From CAZPQK01 sp964588695 (GTDB lineage Bacteria; Krumholzibacteriota; Krumholzibacteriia; WVZY01; JAKEHA01), in assembly GCA_964588695.1 (NCBI GenBank), contig CAZPQK010000001.1, forward strand, positions 372,001-436,000: a stretch of 64,000 bases of DNA, given 5' to 3'. Shown here in pieces: positions 41,754-51,526 of this stretch (position 1 is the stretch's first letter; every line of letters starts with the position of its first letter). Made by a program: the position numbers and the translations under genes. Under the pieces are notes generated by a model. It did no database searches, was not told the origin of the DNA, and worked only from the letters and a program-made list of their open reading frames with translations.

Positions 41754-42638
41754 ATGATCAGCCAGGAGTTACAAGGAAAAGTCATTCTGGTAACCGGGTC
41801 GAACTCCGGGATTGGCAAGGCCACGGCCCTGGGGCTGGCCAACCTGGGCGCGACGGTGGTGATGCACTCGCGCGGCGAAAAACGGGGTGAACCGGCACGT
41901 CGGGACGTAATCGCCGCAACCGATAACCCCAACGTGCACCTGCTGACCGCCGATCTGTCCACCCGCGAGGCCATGAAGGGACTTGCGGAGGCGTTCAATC
42001 AGCGGTACCCCAAGCTAGACGTACTGGTTAACAACGCCGCCGTGGTGACTAACTCCCGCAAGACAACGGCCGAAGGTTTCGAACTGCAGTTTTTTGTAAA
42101 CCATCTGGCGTACTTCTACCTCACTCACCTGTTCTTGGACGCCCTACGCGCGGCGGGCTCCTCCGAGTACAAGGCGCGCATCGTCAACGTCGCGTCCACC
42201 GCCCATTCGCGCGGCGTAATCGACTTCGACGACTTGCAGCATGAACGCAACTACATCGGGTTTCGGGCCTACTCAAACACCAAGCTCCAGAACATCATGT
42301 TCACCTACGAACTCGCGCGGCGGCTCGGCGACCAACCTATTACGGCGAACTGCTTGCACCCGGGTGTCATCAAGACCGGACTTATGCGCAACAACTGGCT
42401 GTTGCACTCGCTGTGGATGCTCGCGGGTCCGCTGTTTAAGCAACCCAAGGAAGGCGCCGACACGTCAATCTATCTCGCATCTTCGTCTGAAGTTGAAGGC
42501 GTAACGGGCAAGTACTTCAAGTACCGGCGTGAAGTTGGCACCAAGGAAATCTCGCACGACCGCGACGTGCAACGCCGACTTTGGGAAGAAAGTGAGAACT
42601 TGCTTGGGATTCAGTCGCCCCTCCCCCCAGCGAGTTAG
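41754..42638 (+). CDS. Short-chain dehydrogenase (retinol dehydrogenase-like)
   Basis: 294 residues. TGSNSGIG cofactor loop, HSRGE (Arg for NADPH), NNAAV, catalytic Ser in NVASTAHSRG and Tyr-x3-Lys in YSNTK, then HPGVIKTGL. The pattern resembles WWOX/retinol dehydrogenase-like SDRs. Substrate unknown. Start decided by the TATACT box 6 nt upstream. Confidence 0.88.
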   Translation: MISQELQGKVILVTGSNSGIGKATALGLANLGATVVMHSRGEKRGEPARRDVIAATDNPNVHLLTADLSTREAMKGLAEAFNQRYPKLDVLVNNAAVVTNSRKTTAEGFELQFFVNHLAYFYLTHLFLDALRAAGSSEYKARIVNVASTAHSRGVIDFDDLQHERNYIGFRAYSNTKLQNIMFTYELARRLGDQPITANCLHPGVIKTGLMRNNWLLHSLWMLAGPLFKQPKEGADTSIYLASSSEVEGVTGKYFKYRREVGTKEISHDRDVQRRLWEESENLLGIQSPLPPAS

Positions 42639-42911
42639 CCTGATTCAAACCGGCAACATCTAGAACGAACGCATCACGGCCAACACCTGGTATCCGGTCG
42701 GTTCGTCAACGTCATCCCCGCGAGCGGAACCTCTATCCCATCGGGCGGAACGATCTTCCCGCTCCAGCCTGCCGCGCCACCACCCTCCTCGTCTGTAACC
42801 TTCGCTGATACAACAACTTATATCCTTCGCAGCGTTCGCGCCGTAACTTGCATACCCGCCTCCGATACCTGCGACTAACACCTCACTTGAGGACACGGAG
42901 GACTCTCTATA

Positions 42912-44729
42912 ATGAAACTCAATCTTCGGCAAACCTGGATGACTGCGTTCGCGATTGCAGCGTCGCTGGTTTTCTATTCCTGTAGCGACGACGGTGGCGG
43001 CCCCCTGGGAACCAACGGTGGCGGTGGAAACGGCGGCGGCCCCGGAGGCGGCGGTGGCGGCGGAACGCTTAGCGGCGAATGGGTCAACGATATCGGCTCG
43101 GTCGCAGACGGTGATTTCTATGGCGTGTGGGGAACCTCGTCTTCGAACATGTACTTTGTTGGCGAAAAAGGTTCGATCGTTCGCGGCAACAATGGCAAGT
43201 ACCGCGTTGTGTGGACACCGCTGCAAGGCCAGAACATTAGTCTGCGTGATGTTTGCGGACTGCCATCCGGTGACATGTACATTGTTGGCACGTTCGGCAC
43301 AGTGGTTCACATAAACGCTACCACCTACCGCGAACTTGATCCCGGCACCAACTTCACGCTTCAAGGCGTTTGGGCGCATTCTAACACAGCGGTTTACGCA
43401 GTCGGCGCGCTCGGCACGTTTGTAATGTTCAACGGCGGTACGTGGTCGTCGATGTCGGTGCCCGTGGCTGTCAATCTAACGTCGGTGTGGGGATCGGCGC
43501 CAAACGATGTGTTCATGGTTGGCGACGGCGGCGTTATCATGCACTACGATGGCATGACGGTTAAGCAAATGTACACTGGCTCGACCAAAAACTTCTTGAG
43601 CGTGTGGGGCTCAGGGTCCAACGACGTATTCGCGGTGGGTATCGACGGTACGATCTTTCACTACAACGGTGCCGGGTGGTCGCAGATGATCAGCGGAACC
43701 ACTGAACACCTTAACGCAGTATGGGGTTCGGGTTCGAACGACGTTTACGCCGCCGGTCGCGGCGGCACGACGCTGCAATGGAACGGATTCCAGTGGGTCC
43801 CGTTGCAAACGGCCAGCTCCTCGTACGTTCGCGACATTTGGGGCAACTCTCCCACCGACGTCTACTTTGGTGGCGACGATGCTCTGTCGATGAAGTACAA
43901 CCGCTCTTCTTTTGCAGTCGAACACCGCGCCGAACCGGGCGGCTTTAAGGATGTTTTCGGTTACAGCGCTAACGACGTTTACGCCATTGGTGACAACGGT
44001 CGCGCGTTCGTGTTTAACGGTGGCTCCTGGAACGAAGTTGTGACACCGTCCACCACATCGCTAACCGGTTTGTGGGGCACTGAGAACTACTTGTACATGA
44101 CTGCGGCCGGCGGGCGAATCTACCGCCACAACGGTGTCACTTGGGATGAGATGTTGGGCGCAACCGGCTCGTCGCTCTTTGCAATCCACGGTACCAGTGA
44201 CAGTAACATTTGGGCTGTTGGCATCAGCGGCCTGGTGATGCACTACGACGGTGTCGCCTGGACACAGGTGTCAACTGGTGCAACCAACGATCTCTTTGGT
44301 GTGTACTGCAAGTCCAACGGACAAGTTGTCATTGGCGGACGCTACGGCACCATCTGGCAGTTCGACGGCGTGTCGTGGACCAAGCAGTCGCCACCCACCG
44401 CATCGACAATTAACGACATCGCCGGCCACGGCGACGTGGTCTACGCGGTCGGCGATCTCGGTACCGTGCTACGCGAATCGGGATCGGGCTGGGTGTCGAT
44501 GATCAGCAACACGCCGCAAAACCTGCTGGGCGTTTGGGCGGTTAACAACGACCGCGTGTTTGCGGTGGGCGCGCAAGGCGCCGCCGTGACCTTCGACGGC
44601 ACCGCCTGGAGCGCTATGGAAACGCCGGTCTCGGTGAACCTCGATGCGGTGTGGGCGAATGCAACCAATTCGGTGTTCGCGGTTGGCGGCACCGGCGGCG
44701 GTTCGCTGCTGCGCTTTACCGGCCAGTAA
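42912..44729 (+). CDS. Surface lipoprotein with repeated WG-DV-AVG-HYNG beta-propeller units (copy 1)
   Basis: 605 residues with GGAGG upstream. A signal peptide ends at Cys24 (LVFYSC, a loose lipobox) followed by an Asp/Gly-rich linker. The rest consists of about a dozen units of some 43 residues of the type VWGSGSNDVFAVGxxGTIxHYNGxxW, a blade repeat common in secreted proteins of deltaproteobacteria and candidate phyla. Probably a surface-exposed propeller for binding. Its paralogue lies 150 nt downstream, separated by a terminator. Confidence 0.8.
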   Translation: MKLNLRQTWMTAFAIAASLVFYSCSDDGGGPLGTNGGGGNGGGPGGGGGGGTLSGEWVNDIGSVADGDFYGVWGTSSSNMYFVGEKGSIVRGNNGKYRVVWTPLQGQNISLRDVCGLPSGDMYIVGTFGTVVHINATTYRELDPGTNFTLQGVWAHSNTAVYAVGALGTFVMFNGGTWSSMSVPVAVNLTSVWGSAPNDVFMVGDGGVIMHYDGMTVKQMYTGSTKNFLSVWGSGSNDVFAVGIDGTIFHYNGAGWSQMISGTTEHLNAVWGSGSNDVYAAGRGGTTLQWNGFQWVPLQTASSSYVRDIWGNSPTDVYFGGDDALSMKYNRSSFAVEHRAEPGGFKDVFGYSANDVYAIGDNGRAFVFNGGSWNEVVTPSTTSLTGLWGTENYLYMTAAGGRIYRHNGVTWDEMLGATGSSLFAIHGTSDSNIWAVGISGLVMHYDGVAWTQVSTGATNDLFGVYCKSNGQVVIGGRYGTIWQFDGVSWTKQSPPTASTINDIAGHGDVVYAVGDLGTVLRESGSGWVSMISNTPQNLLGVWAVNNDRVFAVGAQGAAVTFDGTAWSAMETPVSVNLDAVWANATNSVFAVGGTGGGSLLRFTGQ

Positions 44730-44752
44730 CCAAAGAAACTCTAGCTCGACTC

Positions 44753-44793
44753 AAAGGGAGCGTAGCCGATCCGGCACGCTCCCTTTTCTTTTG
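44753..44793 (+). terminator. Rho-independent terminator between the two propeller lipoprotein genes
   Basis: AAAGGGAGCGT (44753-44763) pairs with ACGCTCCCTTT (44776-44786), 12 nt loop, followed by a T-rich tail. So the two paralogous genes are probably separate transcription units. Confidence 0.85.
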
Positions 44794-44881
44794 GTCAATG
44801 CGCCGCACCTTGACCGGCGGGGTGGCAATTACGTATTCTTTAACTTAGCCCCTGTTATCCTCATTAATTAACGGAGTTTAC

Positions 44882-46630
44882 GTGTTTCGCCGTTCATCGC
44901 TCACGCTTATTATCGCGGCCGCCTTTGTCACCATGGTCGTGGGCTGCGACGACCCCAAGATTATCCCTCCCGACCCGCCCAATCTGGAGTGGGAAGTCAA
45001 TTCGGTTAGCCCAATTGAGTATTTGGGACTGCATGTGTTCGACACCGAAACCGCCGTGGCCGTCGGAACATTTGGCACCATTCACTACTTTGCCAACGGG
45101 TATTGGGTAAACCAAACCAGCGGAACCACGGAAACGCTTTCGGGCGTGTGGGGCGCTGGTCCCGACAACATCTTTGCGGTGGGTAACAACGGAACCATCT
45201 TGCGTTTTAACGGTTCGATCTGGACCAGCATGATCAGCCCAACGACGGAGTGGTTGCAAGCGGTGTGGGGTTCGTCGGCTTCCGACGTTTACGCGGTTGG
45301 CAACGGCGGAGTGATTGTGCACTACGATGGCGCGGCATGGTCGGTGATGACCAGCCCCACAACGCAGAACCTGCGCGGACTCTGGGGTGCCTCGTCCAAC
45401 AACATCTTTGCGGCCGGCAACGTTGGGACTGTGCTGAACTTCGACGGCAGCACTTGGACAGAGATGACGACCCCGATCACCACCAATCTTCGTGGCATCG
45501 GCGGCTTTGACGGGAGTAGCGTTGTTGCAGGGGGTAACGACGGCACGCTTATTCGGTACGATGGCTCGACGTGGAACTCGGAAGTTTCTGGCACGACGCG
45601 CTGGCTACGCGGCGCCTGGGGCGAGAGCGCGACCAGCTTGTATATGTCGGGGCAAACGGGAACGTTGCTGCATTGGGACGGAACCGCATGGTCACCGGCA
45701 ACGCCAAACACAGTGACCTTTGCCAACCTTAACGAAATCGAAGGCGTGCCCGGGCAGGGTGGGTTCTCCGTCGGTGCCGTGGGAACGATCCTGAACTTCG
45801 CGGGAAGCACCTACGGCGTTGCCGTAACCGAAACCGGTCGCGTGTACGGCGGCATCACCGGCCGTTCCGCCACCGACGTGTATGCGGTTGCAAACTTTGG
45901 GCTGCTGATGAGGTTTGACGGCAGCAATTGGCATCGGCTTCTTAGCGGTTATCCGGCGACGTTCAACGACGTCGAAATTCTTGACTCATCAACGCTGGTG
46001 ATCGTTGGCGAAAACGGCGCCATCGTTCACTACCAGGATGGCGTTATTACCGCGTTTACCAACCTGACGCTTCAGAACCTGATCGATGTGTGGGTGCTGG
46101 ACGCCAACAACGCCATCGCGGTTGGCGAAGGCGGCGCGATCCTGTGCTGGGATGGCACTCGTTGGTTCCCGATGAGCAACAACGTTACCGACTACCTGAC
46201 GGCGGTGTGGGGTTCGGCAAGTAACAACGTTTATGCGGCGTCGACTGATGGAAACATTTTTCGTTTCGACGGGAGTCAGTGGAGCCATAATCAAAGTCTT
46301 GGTGTCGGGTTAAACTCGCTTTGGGGCGTTGGCCCCAGCAACATATACGCGGCTGGCAAAGACGGCGCCATTTATCGCTTTAATGGGTCGGCGTGGAACC
46401 TGCAATCAAGTTCCACCGCTCGTAACCTGGAGGCGATCGCGGGTTCAGGGGCCAGTAACATTATTGCCGTTGGTCGCGCGGGCGCGATTGTCCACAACGA
46501 CGGCGGCGGGTGGTCCGGGCAAGACAGCGGGACCGCGACGACGCTGCGCGCGCTTTATGTTCCCTCGGCCAACCGTGCGTTTGCGGTCGGTGCGCAGTCG
46601 GTTTGGTTCTTTGGCCGCCTGGAGCCCTAG
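44882..46630 (+). CDS. Surface lipoprotein with repeated WG beta-propeller units (copy 2)
   Basis: 582 residues from a GTG with GGAG upstream. A good lipobox (MVVGC, Cys22) and Pro-rich linker, then repeats of about 43 residues (GVWGAGPDNIFAVGNNGTILRFNGSIW and variants) to the end. It is a paralogue of the 42912 gene with the same architecture but different linker, consistent with tandem duplication and divergence. It precedes the DUF2927 gene by 16 nt, probably one operon. Confidence 0.82.
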   Translation: MFRRSSLTLIIAAAFVTMVVGCDDPKIIPPDPPNLEWEVNSVSPIEYLGLHVFDTETAVAVGTFGTIHYFANGYWVNQTSGTTETLSGVWGAGPDNIFAVGNNGTILRFNGSIWTSMISPTTEWLQAVWGSSASDVYAVGNGGVIVHYDGAAWSVMTSPTTQNLRGLWGASSNNIFAAGNVGTVLNFDGSTWTEMTTPITTNLRGIGGFDGSSVVAGGNDGTLIRYDGSTWNSEVSGTTRWLRGAWGESATSLYMSGQTGTLLHWDGTAWSPATPNTVTFANLNEIEGVPGQGGFSVGAVGTILNFAGSTYGVAVTETGRVYGGITGRSATDVYAVANFGLLMRFDGSNWHRLLSGYPATFNDVEILDSSTLVIVGENGAIVHYQDGVITAFTNLTLQNLIDVWVLDANNAIAVGEGGAILCWDGTRWFPMSNNVTDYLTAVWGSASNNVYAASTDGNIFRFDGSQWSHNQSLGVGLNSLWGVGPSNIYAAGKDGAIYRFNGSAWNLQSSSTARNLEAIAGSGASNIIAVGRAGAIVHNDGGGWSGQDSGTATTLRALYVPSANRAFAVGAQSVWFFGRLEP

Positions 46631-46646
46631 TTTGTTTTGTCGCTGG

Positions 46647-47327
46647 ATGCAAGTGGTGTCGCAGCGCAGCGCGGCGCTAACTCACGCGGCGACGATCATT
46701 CTGGTTACCATGTCGGCCGTCACGTCGGTTCGTGCCGTTACCCCCGCCGACGGTACCATCGAAATTCACTTCACGGCCGCCAAAGACTTTCCCGACATCG
46801 AATCCAACTACGTGCCCGGCAACCTGGGATTTGTGTGGGTGTGGTGGGACAGTTCGCAAACCGTGCGAGCCGCTCGCGTGTTGATTTCGACGACGGGCAC
46901 CAGTCAAAAGGTGCGCGACCATCTAATCCGCGAAGAGCTTACTCAAGCGTTGGGGCTTCTGCAAGATTCACACAACTACCCGGAGAGTATTTTCTACCAG
47001 GGCTGGTCGACGGTCGACAGCTACGCTTACATCGACAAGCGCATTATCTGGATGCTCTACCGCGAAGGGGTTAGGGCTGGGATGACTCCGGATGAAGCCG
47101 AAGGTCACCTGGCTCGATACTATTCTAGGGATGAGATGGCTTACTTTCGCGAAGTTGCTTTAGGCGCCGAACACGGGAGTCGATCGGGCGGCGTACTGCG
47201 CTGGCACGACGACGCAACCATCGTCGTGCACGGGTACCCCACCGCAAACGACCGTGCTGCCCTACGCACCACGGTCGTCGATATTAACGCTCTTATTTAT
47301 CCCGTCCGCCTACGGCTGGACGATTAG
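46647..47327 (+). CDS. Secreted DUF2927 protein
   Basis: 226 residues from the ATG at 46647 (a TTG at 46632 is also possible). A signal peptide ends near residue 30 (ATIILVTMSAVTSVRA). The DUF2927 signature is clear: REELTQALGLLQDS, SIFYQGWS, DKRIIWMLYREGVRAGMTPDEA. The motif resembles a metallopeptidase helix without the HExxH pair. Function unknown. It follows the second propeller lipoprotein closely and ends one base from the convergent next gene. Confidence 0.8.
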   Translation: MQVVSQRSAALTHAATIILVTMSAVTSVRAVTPADGTIEIHFTAAKDFPDIESNYVPGNLGFVWVWWDSSQTVRAARVLISTTGTSQKVRDHLIREELTQALGLLQDSHNYPESIFYQGWSTVDSYAYIDKRIIWMLYREGVRAGMTPDEAEGHLARYYSRDEMAYFREVALGAEHGSRSGGVLRWHDDATIVVHGYPTANDRAALRTTVVDINALIYPVRLRLDD

Positions 47328-47328
47328 A

Positions 47329-48771
47329 CTATTTAAGCAAGTTCATTTTTGCGTTGTCGACGATCCGTCCATCCACAACCAGGTTGTAAAAATACACGCC
47401 ACTACTAACTGCTTCGCCAGTGTCACTGGTGCCGTCCCAACGCACTTGATGAGTTCCCGCACCCTGCGCGCGTTGATTTAGCGACCGAACACGCTTTCCC
47501 AGTACGTCAAAGATGTTGATCTCCACATCACCGGCCGCGGCTAGCGTATAGCGAATTGAGGTGGTCGGGTTAAACGGATTGGGCATGTTCCCGTCGAGTC
47601 TTGCTTGTTGCGGTGCAGTTGGAGCGACGGCGGTGGGCACTTCTTCAAACCGATAAACCTTGCCATTATTTGAGCACAGGTAAAGTTCGCCGTCTTCGTC
47701 GACACCGAACGATGTAACGACAGGCGCGTTGTTCATGAATTGGAATACCACCACGCCGCTGGTGCTTTTTTGTAGCGCCCAGATTCGACCGCTCACGTAG
47801 TCGGCATAAACATAACGTCCGGAAAGAAATGGTACCGCGCTGCCGCGATAGACATATCCGCCGATGATTGCAATCCCTTGCGAATGGTCGTACAACCACA
47901 TTGGCAGCTTTACGTTCATGCCCGTGGTGTCACAGGCAAAACTGCAATCGTAGCCTTCCAACGTGTCCCAACCGTAGTTGCGACCATTCTCGACGAGGTT
48001 GATTTCTTCCCACGCGCTCAGCCCAACGTCGCCCAGCCACAGATCGCCAGTCGGCGGGTCGAAGCTCATCCGATACGGATTGCGAAAACCCCACGCGTAT
48101 ATTTCCGGCAATCCGGTTTGCTGACCGTTGGTGCCGGTGGCGAATGGGTTGTCCGGAGGAATGGAATAGTTCTGAGGTGGTGATGGCGTGTCAACATCGA
48201 TACGCAACACGTTGCCCAAAAAGTTGTTGGTGTTCTGGGCGTTGAACGAAGGGCCACCGTCGCCGCTGGCAATGTACAAGTAACCGTCGTTCGGCCCAAA
48301 GGCTAGTTGCCCCGCGTTGTGGTTTCCGGCCGGTTGGCTAAACTCCAGCAGGATAACTTCAGAAGTGTCGACGGCTGCGTTGGGGTTGTCGGGGTCGACG
48401 CTGAACCGCGAGACGACCGTGCGGAACGGATTCTTCGCCGTGTAGTTAACAAAGAAGTAACCGTTGTTGGCGTAGTCCGGGTGGAAAGCCAGGCCTAGCA
48501 GACCACCTTCAGACTGCGGGTCGACCTGGGTCGATATGTCCAGGAACTCTTTCTTTTCGGTGGCGAACTGGCCGCCCGCAACCACCTGAATCCGGCCTAT
48601 CTTCTCGACGACGAATACACGGCGGGTGCCGTCCCCCGCGTTTTGGAAATCGACCGGAAAGCTAAAGGACAGGTTGGGAAAGGCGTCTACCAGATACGGA
48701 TATTGGGCAAAAACGGGGGCGGCCAGGGCGCACAGGAGGGTCGTCGCCACCAATAGCCGAGCTGCTCTCAT
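47329..48771 (-). CDS. Secreted PQQ-type glucose/sorbosone dehydrogenase-like propeller with C-terminal sorting domain
   Basis: 480 residues. Signal peptide 1-22 (LLVATTLLCALAAPVFAQ). The GSDH fold is indicated by RVFVVEKIGRIQVV, EGGLLGLAFHPDY, GNHNAGQLAFGPNDGYLYIASGDGG (catalytic His region), PEIYAWGFRNPYRMSFDP and GWDTLEG. Residues 395-480 are a FlgD-Ig/type A sorting domain (GNMPNPFNPTTSIRYTL, GVYFYNLV, AKMNLLK). It probably oxidises sugars at the cell surface with PQQ or Ca. AAAGGTAG lies before the ATG. Confidence 0.87.
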   Translation of the reverse strand: MRAARLLVATTLLCALAAPVFAQYPYLVDAFPNLSFSFPVDFQNAGDGTRRVFVVEKIGRIQVVAGGQFATEKKEFLDISTQVDPQSEGGLLGLAFHPDYANNGYFFVNYTAKNPFRTVVSRFSVDPDNPNAAVDTSEVILLEFSQPAGNHNAGQLAFGPNDGYLYIASGDGGPSFNAQNTNNFLGNVLRIDVDTPSPPQNYSIPPDNPFATGTNGQQTGLPEIYAWGFRNPYRMSFDPPTGDLWLGDVGLSAWEEINLVENGRNYGWDTLEGYDCSFACDTTGMNVKLPMWLYDHSQGIAIIGGYVYRGSAVPFLSGRYVYADYVSGRIWALQKSTSGVVVFQFMNNAPVVTSFGVDEDGELYLCSNNGKVYRFEEVPTAVAPTAPQQARLDGNMPNPFNPTTSIRYTLAAAGDVEINIFDVLGKRVRSLNQRAQGAGTHQVRWDGTSDTGEAVSSGVYFYNLVVDGRIVDNAKMNLLK

Positions 48772-49056
48772 GTTGTACTACCTTTGTGATGCGTTTAGCC
48801 GAGCTTGGGCACACGAAGACATAAGTATAAGCCTTAAGCCGCGCCTAGTCAATTTTGGCAACAAAGAGCGGACCATCCAACCCCCGGCAGGTTGTGATGA
48901 CTGGACGTCGCGGTCCGAATTCATGCAACGATTCTCGCGCCGCCGCGGGCTCTTTGCTGCCAGATATTACTCGTAGTAAGATGTCGAACGTGCTCAGCAA
49001 TTTGTGTACCCCGCAACAAGTGTTGATGAAGACCTTAAAGACGATTGAGGAAAAGT

Positions 49057-50541
49057 ATGGCAAAGCAATTCGGCAAATGGTTTACCGCGGTCGGTGCGTT
49101 CGCGTTGTTTATCGGTTGTAGTGGTGATGCGACAAGGCGCGACATAGCAAGGAACGTTGAACCATCTTCCGCCAACCAAATCCAGTCGGTCGAATTACAG
49201 CCGTGTGAACTGGACAACGGCGAGCCCGCGCTGTGCGGAACTTACGAGGTCTTCGAAGATCGAAGCAGCATGTCGGGGCGCATGCTTAGCCTAAAGATTG
49301 TGGTGCTTCCTGCTCGCACCGATTCGCCCGAACCCGACCCGGTTTTCTTTGTTGCCGGAGGTCCCGGACAGGCGGCAACCGGACAAGCGCACTGGTTCAC
49401 CGACACGGTGTTCCGAGCCAACCGTGACGTTGTGTTTGTCGATCAGCGCGGCACCGGCGACGGGCACTACCTGCAGTGTCGGTTCTCGGGAAGTGACGAA
49501 TCGCCCGAAGGGTACATGGAATCGGTGTGGGATCCGGAGAGTTTCGCCGAATGTGCCAGAGAGCTTGCGCAAAACTTTGACCTCACCAAATACACCACCG
49601 ATATCGCGATGGACGACCTCAACGAAGTTCGCATTGCGATGGGCTACGATCAGATTAACCTGGTGGGCGGTTCGTACGGCACTCGAGCATCGATGGTGTT
49701 TATGCGACGTCACGGCGAGCACGTTCGCAGCGCGGTACTCAACGGAACCGCGCCGATGGAGTTTAAGAATCCGCTGTTTCATGCCCGCGCCGCTCAGGAG
49801 GCTTTGGACCGAGTGCTGGAAATGTGCGCGCTCGACCCTGCATGTAACGAAGCGTTTCCCAATGTCGCGACGAAGTTTGAGCAAGTGCTCGCACGAGTCG
49901 AACGCGAGCCCGTTGAAGTAACGTTTCAACCCGAAGGGATCGACCGGCCGCTTACGGCAAAGCTGGGTCGCTACGAGTTCGCCAGTGCGTTACGGGTGAT
50001 GATGTACGGAACGGAAGGGGCTCTGTCGGCACCGTTCCTTATCGACCGCGCGGCGTCCGGCGACTTCGCGCCTTTTGCCGAGACGGTGTTTTTTTCCAAC
50101 CGAGGGATTCGCGACGCGCTGGCGTGGGGAATGTTACTGTGCGTGGTGTGCAACGAAGACGTGGCGCGGATTCGCGAAGATGAGATTGAGGCGGCGACGA
50201 ACGGCACGTACTTGGGGGATCGACGCGTCCGAGAACAGATGGCTGTGTGTGATGTTTGGCCGAAGGCGGCGGTACACGCGGGCTACGGTGATCCCGTAAT
50301 TAGCGATGTCCCGACACTGGTGTTATCCGGCGAGATCGATCCGGTGACATCGGCATACTGGGGGCAGGTCACGTCCGACAACCTGGCCAACTCGCAGCAT
50401 CTCATTTTTCCATCGGCGCACTTTGTGTTTGGTCCCTGCGCCGATGACATTACGCTGCAGTTTGTTAACTCCGGAAGTGTTGAAGGGCTCAACACCGAGT
50501 GTATGAGCGACGTTAAATACCCGCCGTTTCGTCTGCGGTAG
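49057..50541 (+). CDS. Alpha/beta hydrolase lipoprotein (S33/TAP-like peptidase)
   Basis: 494 residues from the ATG at 49057 with GAGG 6 nt upstream. Lipobox LFIGC. TAP-type hydrolase: oxyanion motif GGPGQA, DQRGTG, nucleophile Ser206 in GGSYGTRAS, acid in SGEIDPVT and His in SAHFVFG within the TAP C-terminal domain. Related enzymes release tri-/tetrapeptides or prolyl residues from peptides. It complements the secreted peptidases at 51527 and 54556 and the POT transporter. Confidence 0.88.
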   Translation: MAKQFGKWFTAVGAFALFIGCSGDATRRDIARNVEPSSANQIQSVELQPCELDNGEPALCGTYEVFEDRSSMSGRMLSLKIVVLPARTDSPEPDPVFFVAGGPGQAATGQAHWFTDTVFRANRDVVFVDQRGTGDGHYLQCRFSGSDESPEGYMESVWDPESFAECARELAQNFDLTKYTTDIAMDDLNEVRIAMGYDQINLVGGSYGTRASMVFMRRHGEHVRSAVLNGTAPMEFKNPLFHARAAQEALDRVLEMCALDPACNEAFPNVATKFEQVLARVEREPVEVTFQPEGIDRPLTAKLGRYEFASALRVMMYGTEGALSAPFLIDRAASGDFAPFAETVFFSNRGIRDALAWGMLLCVVCNEDVARIREDEIEAATNGTYLGDRRVREQMAVCDVWPKAAVHAGYGDPVISDVPTLVLSGEIDPVTSAYWGQVTSDNLANSQHLIFPSAHFVFGPCADDITLQFVNSGSVEGLNTECMSDVKYPPFRLR

Positions 50542-50569
50542 AGCCGCGCTAACGTAGCCAACGGCGGCG

Positions 50570-51361
50570 TTATTTCCACCGAATGTCATACTCCAGCCCG
50601 CCGCTTGCACCCCATTCGGTGACGTCAAATGTGTCGCCGTAGCGGCCCGCGCTTCGAATCCTCAGCGATTCGGTGAGCTCGTACTCCAACCCAACGCCCA
50701 CTCCCGGCCGTCCGTAAAAGCCGGCCGAAGTGAAAGCCGACAGATCCCACTTCTTAGAAAGTTGCACACCAACTCCATAACGCCACGGTCCGCCACTCGA
50801 GTACAACGGCATACCTTCCATGAAACTTACCCACATGTTCAACTCGGGTTTTCCGATGCGAGCGTGAAATGTCGGGTAGGTTTTTTGGGTTCTGTCGAAG
50901 GTGCTAACGTCTGGAATGTTGGGAAACACATCTTCCGGTGCATACAGCACCGACTGAGAAATCAACACACCGACACCGAAACCAAGATTTGCCCCTTCGA
51001 CGACCATGTGTGGGTTTACGTAGTAGAACGGTTCGCTTTCGATGTATTCGACGTACCCGCCACGCGCACCCACTGAAAGCCCCGGGGAAAGTTCGTGGAG
51101 CACACCCACCGCAGCATCTTTAAACGGCTGACGGGTTGCGCTAATGGGATCTCCCGAGCAGTCGCGTATGACAAACGCGTAGTCTCCACCGCCAGCTCCA
51201 AACTCCAAGGTCGTCGTAGGCGCGAACGGCGTTGCGTGCTCGGGCGTGCGCAAGTTCACCGTTTGGCCCGCGAGCGAACTGTCACTGCGCGCTGGCACTT
51301 TCACTCCGACGCTCATTGCGCCCAGCAGCGCAACAGTGGCAAGTGTCGAGACGTGTTTCAT
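50570..51361 (-). CDS. Probable outer-membrane beta-barrel protein
   Basis: 263 residues from the ATG at 51361 (AAGGGGAAG upstream; longer frame to 51460 unlikely). A signal peptide of about 25 residues precedes repeated amphipathic strands (GLSVGARGGYVEYI, LGFGVGVLISQS, WRYGVGVQLSKKW, RPGVGVGLEYEL) and the chain ends LEYDIRWK. The pattern is that of a small barrel of the OmpW/opacity type. Two cysteines are absent except Cys in IRDCSGD. Function unknown. Confidence 0.65.
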   Translation of the reverse strand: MKHVSTLATVALLGAMSVGVKVPARSDSSLAGQTVNLRTPEHATPFAPTTTLEFGAGGGDYAFVIRDCSGDPISATRQPFKDAAVGVLHELSPGLSVGARGGYVEYIESEPFYYVNPHMVVEGANLGFGVGVLISQSVLYAPEDVFPNIPDVSTFDRTQKTYPTFHARIGKPELNMWVSFMEGMPLYSSGGPWRYGVGVQLSKKWDLSAFTSAGFYGRPGVGVGLEYELTESLRIRSAGRYGDTFDVTEWGASGGLEYDIRWK

Positions 51362-51465
51362 ACTTCCCCTTCTTTCGCCGGGTTGGTCGGTCGATCCGTC
51401 AGCACTGACGGCGAGGGGCGCGGGCTGGGTGCAGCCGCCGCGCACCACGCAGGGTAACAACGAAC

Positions 51466-51497
51466 GAGCCCCCGAATGTTAACACACCCGGGGGCTC
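51466..51497. terminator. Hairpin, likely terminator of the metalloprotease gene
   Basis: GAGCCCCCG (51466-51474) pairs with CGGGGGCTC (51489-51497), 14 nt loop. The T tract is poor on both sides, so efficiency is uncertain. Confidence 0.55.
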
Positions 51498-51526
51498 TCT
51501 CTTGTAACTAGCGGCGCTTGCGCGAC

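Noticed and set aside
42906..42914. TATAAT directly before the ATG at 42912 as a -10 box
   Set aside because: It overlaps the start codon, too close for a promoter of this gene; GGAGG upstream explains translation instead.
43015..43070. GGC/GGT-rich stretch resembling a repeat array
   Set aside because: It is the poly-glycine linker of the lipoprotein at 42912, in frame and flanked by coding sequence.
42660..43379. Open frame on the minus strand upstream of and antisense to the first propeller lipoprotein
   Set aside because: Low-complexity translation of the Gly-rich linker in reverse; no start signal and no homology pattern.
46329..46646. Longer N-terminus for the DUF2927 protein
   Set aside because: This part is out of frame within the propeller gene; the signal peptide begins only after 46632.
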